Shown here one piece after another: positions 55,854 through 64,000 of a stretch of 64,000 nt of DNA. The notes below the pieces were generated by a model that did not search any database, was not told the origin of the DNA, and saw only the letters and a list, made by a program, of their open reading frames with translations. Made by a program: the position numbers and the translations under genes. Numbering within the stretch: position 1 is the first letter of the stretch; each line of letters begins with the position of its first letter. The stretch comes from Rhizophagus irregularis (lineage: Eukaryota > Glomeromycota > Glomeromycetes > Glomerales > Glomeraceae): NCBI RefSeq assembly GCF_026210795.1, contig NC_089441.1:2542001-2606000 (forward strand). Direction: 5' to 3'.

Positions 55854-58026
55854 TTATTCACCCTGTTCTTCATCTTTTGGTCTTTGTTTTAGAATAAGAT
55901 CTTGACCAGTAATTCGCTTATAGATACTCTTAACATCTTCGCAAACAGTTCCAAAATGTGATGTGGCATCATAAGAACGAGAGATAAAGACTTGGTCTTT
56001 GGAACCATCTTCAATAGGTTCCTCAAGATCTGTTACGTTGATAACTCTAATTTCAAATTTTTATATATTAGTGTCTCAAAAATTAAAGAATAATATAAAT
56101 ATATCACAGTATTAGAAAATAACTATTTACTTCTCTACACATGGACCAAGTAAATCAAGACCAGGTTTAATTTCCGCTTCTGGATTATCTGATTCAACAA
56201 TAGTTGAAACAATAGCAAGGTAATAGTTCTTGGCGCACACATTATGAGTGCCAGAAACACTTGCAATGTAAATATCTAAAAAAAAGGTAGTAAATAATAA
56301 AATAATAACTAATACAAATACACATACAAAATTACTAATAACGTACCATGTTTTCTGCCGACTTGATTTTGAGGGATAACTAATTGAATGGAATCTGCGT
56401 CGTCGGTATTAGGTATAGGATGATTAAGTAAACAAATAGCTCGAACGACTTTTCCGATTTTACGAACTTTGTCAGGGAAATAGGATGGATCACCAATAAC
56501 TTGTTTTGTTGCGGCAGTCTTTATATAAAATTACAATTAGGAATGTTAATACTTGATAAGATATTAATAAGATAAAAATTTTTTAATTACCTCATCACCG
56601 GAACGAACCCCGCAAACTTTACCATTCGCATCGTAAACGATTTCATCGACACGTTTATCTAGCATATAAGTACCTCCATAAATAGCACTCAACCTGTTAC
56701 AAATTTATGAAACAGCGATTTTATAAATAATTATTCGATATAGTGACAATTAGAAATTTAAAATAATTGCACATAATAATATATACCTTGCAAAACCTTG
56801 AGGCAATTCGCCCAATCCATATAATGGATAAATATAGGGACTTTTTCCATAACGAGCAACAGAAGTGATATATAAAATAATTCTATTATAACTCTCTCGA
56901 GCAGGACGAGTAAGATAACTATAATAAAATTTTATATAAAAAATTAGTATAATTAGAAAAAAATGTGAGGAATGATATCAAGGGTTATTGTAATTTCACA
57001 TACGAGTCATCCAAGTATAAAGCCATGGCATGACCAATGAAATCTTGAGTACCAGGTTCAAGTCCAAACTTTTCATAGACTGCTGACATTGGAATATTAT
57101 TGATATCGAGACCTGTGATCAAAATTAAAAGATTTTTTTTTTTTTAGAGATAAATGTATTTTAACACGAACATATTCAAGATAGATGGTTACCTTGATGA
57201 GTACTTGGATCATCTTCACGCCAGTTTTGCATGTATTCAAAGAATTTCTTTGCTCTTCTTTTTTCAAACAATCCCATCAATGGACTACGCACAGCTTCCA
57301 TTTCGCTTGCAGGTACTTTAGAAATCTTACCATCTCGATATACAAACGAACCGGCTATTTGTTTAAACTCGAGATATTTTGTCACATCGGTGTGAGTAAG
57401 GATCCTTACAAGTTCACCATTTGCCATCATGAATTTTGGTATCAGATCAATATTATAATCACGATCTTTACCTAATTCACTTGGAGGTTCTCCTCCAGAG
57501 CGAAATTTTCTATAGAGCTAATTAAAAACATTATATAGAAATTATATATATTTAATATCTTAATATGTTAAATAATTTAATTAAGGAAATAATCAATTAA
57601 ACTATTAAGTATATTATAAGGATCGCTTATATATGTGCATGAATTCTATTAATTACGTATTTTTGTTTTTATTTTTTTTTTTAAAAAAAAAGAATTTTTG
57701 AAAAACAAGAATAGAGTGGATGATGACTCTTATTGAGCTGAGTTATCAAAGTCGACAGCTCACCTGTGTTAAATTCAAACTAGCACTTTCACCACCATAA
57801 TAGTCGTTTCTGTCTATGTGAAGGACCTTTTTTCCTTCAACAGACAATAAACCCGAGAGAATACACTCAGTTAAACCTGTACCGAGAACGATGACATCAT
57901 ATTGCTCATCCTGCAGGATTGTAATTTGAAATTGGTAAATTTTTGAAAAAAAAGCATTAAATCAAAATTAAGCGAACTATCAAAATTCTTTTTTCTTAAT
58001 ATTTTGAGAAGTTTAATGTCTACCAT
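55854..58026 (-). CDS. GDI1: Rab GDP-dissociation inhibitor
   Basis: Nine exons (58026..58024, 57910..57764, 57517..57193, 57112..57004, 56918..56787, 56693..56591, 56518..56347, 56275..56131, 56046..55854) give 442 residues, the usual GDI length. The start codon is alone in exon 1; the next exon continues [20 protein letters not shown], the conserved GDI start with its nucleotide-like GxGxxE motif. Further family blocks are [94 protein letters not shown] extracts GDP-bound prenylated Rab GTPases from membranes and recycles them. A Glu/Asp-rich tail DEEQGE ends the protein. Confidence 0.95.
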
Positions 58027-59105
58027 TTTAATTTAAAAAATACGGAAATGTAAATCTGAAGAGAAGAGATAAGTAGAAGGATCAATGAAATGATAAAGTT
58101 CAAAAATTCAGAGTGATTGATTAGAATCGTTTTAAGATGTTGTCTGTTAATATTTAACATTTATTGTGTGACGTTATACTGATGTGTTGATGCAGGGGCG
58201 TTCTCGGTGGTTAATTACACGGTCAAACACGGTCAATCACGGTCAATCACCATAAAAATAATAACGCGTATGCTGATTCAAACATATTTCAAAGATTCAA
58301 AGATTCCTAAACTCTTTGCCACAACCAACTAACCAAACCATTTGCGCGACATCCGTCAAATCGGCAGTGCTGAAATTTCACAATCACGTGACAATTATCC
58401 AATCAATGGATTTCACATGATAATGAATAAAATCTCAGTATTTTGTAATGGTTATTATTCTTTTTTATTATTAATTTATTCAATTCTATTTTTTTTTTAT
58501 TGTACCCATTTTGATTTGAAATAAAAACGCGTTGTTTTGTATATTAAATATAAATATATTGTGTAATAAAGATATCATAGACCATCGAATTTCGAAAAGA
58601 TTTTTTTTACAGTATAATATTAAATTTTTATAATAATTTAAAAAGAATCATGAGAAACATTTTATATAAACGTTTGTGTGAAGGGTCTCATGAAAAAGTA
58701 GTTGTTGAGATAAGATCGGTCAAAAAAAAAAGCCAGAGGCCTGATACAATAATTAACTACTTGGGCATTGATATTTCTTAGTTGATCATCGAACAATAAG
58801 TGATTTGACATCCCGATCACCTGCATGACTACATATTTAGAAAGGTTTCATCATTAAATGTAGAAATTTTTCAAGCTTGAATCTAATTACATGTAATGTG
58901 GAATATTCTCTCTTACACAATTAGATGTTTAAAGAAATATTATCAAACAACCTCAATACTTCAATACTTTATAATTTTACTGATTACTTTATAATTTGTT
59001 TGATGCAACTAAAGGTGATGCAACCTGCAATGTTGGATTTGAACAATTTTCAATTAATGCATTTAAATGTCTGCGGCTGTTTATTTCACCCAATTAGACA
59101 TACTG
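58027..59105. other. Intergenic upstream of GDI
   Basis: Three tandem CGGTCAA-type words lie at about 58215-58250 (ACACGGTCAAACACGGTCAATCACGGTCAATCAC), 190-225 bp upstream of the GDI start, and could be a regulatory repeat. A 60-codon plus frame at 58342 is not convincing. Confidence 0.4.
58218..58251. promoter_or_regulatory. Triplicated CACGGTCAA motif upstream of GDI
   Basis: ACACGGTCAA, ACACGGTCAA and TCACGGTCAA occur in direct repeat with a ~10-bp period, about one helical turn. This would place a bound factor on one DNA face. It lies about 200 bp upstream of GDI on the opposite strand. No factor can be named. Confidence 0.35.
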
Positions 59106-59281
59106 TACAGTCAACCCTTGTTATAACAAACCCTAGGTTCCAGACCTCAACTTCGCTATAGGGCTATAGTGAAGATTTTAAGAGATTTGATTGGTTAATT
59201 CATTATAGCAAGGGGAAATTTATTATAGTTGTCTGAAAAATTCATTATATTAAGGGTTCGCTATATCAAGGTTTGACTGTA
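59106..59281. mobile_element. 176-bp mariner/pogo-like MITE
   Basis: TACAGTCAACCCTTGTTATA on the left and, reversed, TACAGTCAAACCTTGATATA on the right form a strong inverted repeat with TA at both ends. The subterminal TTATAACAAACCCTA / GCGAACCCTTA also pairs. No coding frame. Confidence 0.85.
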
Positions 59282-60204
59282 TATTCAATTGGATGTCCAA
59301 TTGGGAACTAACTTATTAATTATAACTGGATCTGGCACATACATACAACATGGTGACAATTAATTTCAAATCAAATATTAAATATTCGACAAACAAAACT
59401 TGTTTTAAAGTTAACCCATACAGTAATTGTATATACAAAATAAAACAAATATTAATACAGTATATATATATATATTAAACTACTATTTATTCTATTTATT
59501 TCATTATAATAAAAACCTTTAATTTTTTTGACTTAATTGCTGGTAATTAAACCTAAAACGTTTAGCATATCTAAAAATTCGCGAAATTCGAAATTAAAAT
59601 CATTTTGGTAAGTTTTATCATTAAAATCAATAATTTTAATCCGAATATTGCGTTATATATCCGTATTTCTGTAAAACTAAGCAAGTCAAAAGTTATAAAT
59701 TATACGAATATGCTACTTTACGGAAATAATGTAATATTGATCATATTAAAACATTGGCGACACGTTAATATGATCATTTCCCTAATAAATGACTAATATT
59801 TTCCGTTTTTTTTTGTAATAATCCTGTTAATGCAATATCTTTTAAAAGAGTGATTTTTTGCTAAATGTTTATACTATATCATCTATTATTGCTGAGTACC
59901 ATTAAATTAAAAAATAACCGGAATTTATTCATTAATTTCCAATAATTCAAGATTTAATTTATACAGAGAATGAAAATAATTATTATTACATATACAATGA
60001 AGAAATATAAATATTAGGCCAAAGGATTGCTAAAGCGGCATTTATGGTTAAGGCATCAAAAAGACAAATATCGCGCTTATCGTACATCCGTACACCAAAT
60101 TTGGTGTACCGAAGTCACGTGCATCAGACATATATAAAATCCAGGCGGTTATTATTTTTATTATTGTCCCAAAATTTTTTTTTTAAAATCGAATCTTCAT
60201 AAAA
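59282..60204. other. Intergenic upstream of NDUFB8
   Basis: AT-rich. Near the 3' end GTCACGTGCATCAG carries an E-box CACGTG at about 60116-60121, and ATATATAAAAT follows at about 60130-60140, 65-75 bp before the ATG. Together these look like a core promoter. Confidence 0.4.
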
Positions 60205-61034
60205 ATGCCACCGCGTTTAATATTGCCTTGTTATATTCGTAATACTGTTACTAATAATATATTTATTCGACGAAATTATTTACCGAATTTTGCTCAAGTA
60301 TTGCATCAACAAATAGCCCATTATAAATCGGGTCCTGGTAAAATTCGTGACGGCGACCCTTTAATTGGTGATTATCCTAATTTACCTTTTGAATCACGTT
60401 TAAATAGACCTGCTCTTGGTTGGGAGGATCAACAAAATCGAGTAAATTTAAATGAAACTGTAAGTGATGTTTCGTGAGACTGCTTTAATTAGAATTGCAT
60501 TCCACACTTTTTTTTTGTCCACTTTACTTTCACTTGTTACTTTCAATTAAAAGTAAAACTAATCTAATTAAGCTTAATATACTTTTTATTATAAATATTT
60601 TAATTTAAAGTTACATGAAGAAGAAGAAGCTTTAAGCGTGTGGAGTTTTGATCTTTATAATTATAAAACTTCTACTGCATTAAAAAGTCTCGGTATTTTT
60701 TTTGGTAGTGTTGGACTATTTACTATCTTTTTGGCAAAAACTATGCCGGAAGCTCCTATGGTCAGTTTATTCAAAATTTTCCTATTTATTTAACAAAAAA
60801 AAAATAATCCTAAAATAAGACTGCATGACAAAAAAATTATTCATAGGAAAAGAAAACCTATCCTTATGAAGGTTTGCGTGTTGAATTAGGTAGTGATCCA
60901 TTTAATCCGGAAGACAAAACTCGTGTTGTATGTCTATGTTTAATTTAATATTTTTTTTTTTGATATTCGTTTACCTATAATTAAATTTTAATTATATTTG
61001 TCGTTTTTTCTTTTGTCAGGCACGTAGTGAATAA
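60205..61034 (+). CDS. NDUFB8: Mitochondrial complex I subunit NDUFB8 (ASHI)
   Basis: Four exons (60205..60459, 60611..60760, 60847..60927, 61020..61034) give 166 residues. The first ~30 residues (RLILPCYIRNTVTNN, FIRRNYLP) are basic and fit a mitochondrial presequence. Then IRDGDPLIGDYPNLPFESR, RPALGWEDQQNRVNLNETL, HEEEEALSVWSFD, a single membrane span (LGIFFGSVGLFTIFLA), and the C-terminal YPYEGLRVELGSDP match the ASHI/NDUFB8 family, an accessory subunit of the membrane arm of NADH:ubiquinone oxidoreductase. The last exon is only 15 nt including the stop. The gene converges on the acidic protein to its right. Confidence 0.88.
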
Positions 61035-61274
61035 ATAAATAGACGAGCTGTAAGAAAAAAAAAGTTCTTGTACATAGTATTTAATCAGATTAACAATATT
61101 GTAATATTAGCCAAAAATTCAAGGTCTATAATAAATATTTTTGCTAAACACAGAAATCAACACATTTTTATTATCTAGAAAAGAATAGAATTGAGGTGTG
61201 AATTAAGGGATTTTTTCCTGTTATCTTTATACATTATCTGGTTAAAAATTGTTCTTTAATCATACTATTTAAAT

Positions 61275-63999
61275 TTACTCTTCACCTTTATATTTAACCT
61301 GTTTTACGGTGACTTTGATTCCCCGTTTTACCATGGGTGTTAAACTGCTATTAGCATTAAGGACATTACCGAGTGAATCTATGGGTGTGTTCTAATATAA
61401 TCAAATTATGAGTTAATTGTTTACATTAGATTTAATTTCAAATATCTGTAAAAGGGTAGTGACATATATTAATATCTTATACGGTCACACATCTACAAAG
61501 ATTGGATGCACGTGATCTCAAATATTTTACTTATGAGAAAATAATATTAGATATATCATACCCTTAGTAAAGGGATACATACCATTTGTTTTAAGCACGG
61601 TTTAGGAATAGGTTTTTGTCTTGCTGTTCTAGGAGATGACTTTATAAAAGGAGACGATTCTTGTACTAATCTACTTTCATTCCAATGAACTCCTTTACTA
61701 GAAGATTCACCTCGATTTTGTCGATCGCCACGTGATTTCAGGACAGGTATACATGAACCTATATTGTCCTTTCCTATATTATTACGTGATCTTAAAGCGG
61801 AGATAATCCCTCCTCCATTTTTCGTTTTTTCGTAAAGTTTTGAAGTGGGACTTGGTGGTTTTGGAATGTTCTTTCTTACTACTACTACATTAAGATCACA
61901 AAGATATCCTTTATTCTTATCTGTATTTTGTTTAGTTAATCGATTAAGTGCCGTGCTGTTTAATTTATTAGGTATTTTCTTTTTATGTAACAATTTATCT
62001 GAATTCATTCCCAAGCTATTTTCATTGTCTTCATCAACATCTTGTACTTGCTTATCCTGAATGATACTATTACGTAGCATTGATTTCTTTTTGCGTACTT
62101 CTAAAAGTAGCCGTTTCTTTTCATCTAAGCTCATCGAACTTGTGGAGTCCTATAAAATGTCATTATTGGTTTAATTTGTCGACTCTAATAATTAATAAAA
62201 AAAAAACATACCTTTAAGTTGAGTGAAGCAACCATGCTTCTAGTTATTATTGTCGAGGGAGATATACTTAATTGCTGTCCACTTTGAGGAGATGTGGGCG
62301 GTAAAATTTCACATTTGATAGGTTCTGTTATCGATTCGTTCGAATACGACTCCTCTTCAGAAGTGATAGCATTTTCAGTATCTTCTATTAATTGTTCATC
62401 AGTTGACGGTCGGTTCGTACTCTGTTCATCATCAATAGATGAATATTCTTTTTCTGTCTTATTTTTGATTTGCTCACATGAAGGCGATAAAGACAAAATA
62501 TTATCGTCCGCTAAAACAACCTCATCATCAGTAACGGTATGTTCAAATGATTGTAAATCGCTCGAAAATTTTCCGTCGTCGGAAATATTATTTTTATTAT
62601 CTGAATTTTGATCACTATCAGAAAGACTCTGAGGTAATGTCTGTTCTATAAATTCCGGTTGTTTCTTCGTAAGTAAGTTTGCATAGGATTCCTTAAATAA
62701 GACATTGTCATCAGAAAATTGACGGCTCTGGAAATTGTTATTATTATTTAACATATTGTTTTCATTTTCATTTATAGTCTTCTCATCAGTATCCATAACG
62801 ATATTGGTGGATACGACCATGTTCTTGTCGCGTATTTGTTCAAATCCATCGTGTATTTCCGGAATCATCATACTTGAATCACTTGGTACGATCAGATTAT
62901 CTTGACAATGTATACTTTCTTGCTCGCATTTAAAATCTTTTTTAAGTTGTTCCGGAATAAACTGAAGATTCGGTAAACCATCAGAATCATCTTGGTTCTC
63001 TTGACAAATAATATCTTTTATTCTAATTTGATTACCATTTATTGGTACCGCCGCAACTTCCTTGAAAATGTCCATAAAGTGTTTTTTATTAATAAAGGAT
63101 TGAAATCCCAAGATTACTTTAAAATCAGAATCATTTATTCCATCCCAAACCTGTGCATTTATATCAGATAATGACACATTAGGTATTTCTCCATTCGCTA
63201 GAATTGGTGAAGCATCAATATCTGCAATGGCAAGATCAGCAAGAAGAAGGAGGGCACTTGCTTGTAGATCATTTGAATCTTCGTTACTCGTATTCTTATC
63301 ACTGAAACTTGTCAAACGATCTGAGTTTTCAAATGCGGGCTCTCGTGTTACTTGTTCATTAGAAATACTACCTCTTTCAATTATGCTATTGTCTGATAAA
63401 TTGTTATTGGGCTCATTTGTAATCTCGTGAATTGATGTCACGTGGTTCAACGAAACAAGTGATACTTCAATTGCATTCGCATCTGAAGATGTTATAATAT
63501 TCGTACTTTCTCCTTCCATGGCTTTGAAAGGGCCATTTTGCTGTATATTCACAGCATCATCAATGTGTGTACTTATAATGTCACCAAAACTAGTAAAAGC
63601 ATAATTTTCTTTTTCATTCATTAAGTTAGATGAAATTTCGACATCATCCGAAATTTCCTTTTTCACAAAATATTCATTGTCGTTCGTGGATATGTCCGAA
63701 AAATAATCTGTATAGATAACTTCCTTCCCGTCTTCATTTTGTAACAAATGTTCTATGCTCATTTTGTTGACAATAACCGCATAAGCGTTATCAGCGTCAT
63801 CATTGATTTCAACTTTCGCGTCATATTTAGAGTTACGACGAGTTGAATTTTCATCATTTATGAAATTTAAAAGATTCATGGATAAATTATGTTGGTCGTT
63901 ATTAACAGATACGATTTCACCTGAACCATTTTGTTCTAAATTCATTCGTTCAAAGTCCACAGACATATCTGGTGCGAAAAAGAAATCTATATGTGTCAT
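61275..63999 (-). CDS. Large acidic Ser/Asn-rich protein, unrecognised (5' end may be cut)
   Basis: Three exons in frame (63999..62212, 62149..61583, 61391..61275) give 823 codons plus stop within the window. The frame is open to the window edge, and the ATG at 63999 or the one 33 bp inside could be the start, or a further exon may lie outside. The first ~590 residues are acidic and Ser/Asn/Asp-rich with one more ordered patch (WDGINDSDFKVILGFQSFIN, HFMDIFKEVAAVP). The C-terminal third is basic: LDEKKRLLLEVRKKKSMLR, and SSKGVHWNESRLV, where KGVHW fits the RVxF-type protein phosphatase 1 docking consensus. The end VKRGIKVTVKQVKYKGEE is short and basic. An acidic half joined to a basic half suggests a nuclear or chromatin scaffold, but I do not know the family. 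Confidence 0.8.
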
Positions 64000-64000
64000 A

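Noticed and set aside
57185-57475. 96-codon plus frame in the GDI locus
   Set aside because: Antisense of GDI exon 3, which matches the family fully.
62294-62611. Ser-rich plus frame
   Set aside because: Shadow of the large acidic minus-strand exon.

Overview
The window looks like nuclear DNA of an arbuscular-mycorrhizal fungus, most likely Rhizophagus or a close Glomeromycotina relative. It is very AT-rich. Genes are cut by many 55-105 nt introns with GTAAGT-like donors and T-rich acceptor tracts. The conserved proteins are fungal or eukaryotic housekeeping proteins, and the accessory proteins (SAM-domain family, Crinkler-like relic, LRR relic, Gln/Asn-rich proteins) match families known to be expanded in Rhizophagus. 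The assignment is inferred from composition and protein families, not from a database search.

The window alternates between gene-poor, repeat-rich blocks and compact housekeeping blocks. 1-8.6 kb is a field of decayed tandem repeats; many units on the minus strand have the form pyrimidine tract-AG-short segment-GT, as if exon/intron modules had been duplicated. 8.7-14.9 kb is an accessory island. It holds an intact SAM domain protein with PD-(D/E)XK nuclease-like residues whose stop codon lies in a MITE, a frameshifted coiled-coil pseudogene, a Crinkler N-domain relic, a foldback element with a telomere-like core, and a broken gene carrying a 527-bp palindromic element. 16.2-35.0 kb is a dense block: a Rax1-like RGS membrane protein, EMG1/NEP1, BLOC-1 subunit 2, SHQ1, an MscL channel, an LRR pseudogene, the CTD phosphatase FCP1, mitoribosomal protein mL41, a flavin-binding PNPOx-like protein and AIM24. 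35-44.3 kb is repeat-rich (hAT-like, mariner-like and foldback elements, an ~80-bp tandem array, coding relics). 44.3-47.5 kb holds NIF3 and the CAF1/POP2 deadenylase as a convergent pair. 47.6-55.8 kb is AT-rich and carries several inverted-repeat elements. 55.8-64 kb holds Rab GDI, a small MITE, complex I subunit NDUFB8 and a large acidic protein of unknown function that reaches the window edge.

All splice models were built by hand: donors and acceptors were placed so that phase is kept and the protein matches the family. Housekeeping genes are mostly in convergent or divergent pairs with short gaps (170-470 bp). Several concern RNA or ribosome biogenesis and mRNA turnover (EMG1, SHQ1, FCP1, CAF1, mL41) and three are mitochondrial (mL41, AIM24, NDUFB8), but nothing suggests co-regulation beyond shared promoters. 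The most unusual signals are the exon-like tandem arrays, the SAM/nuclease-like protein ended by a MITE, the telomere-like foldback, and transposon insertions datable by their clean target duplications.
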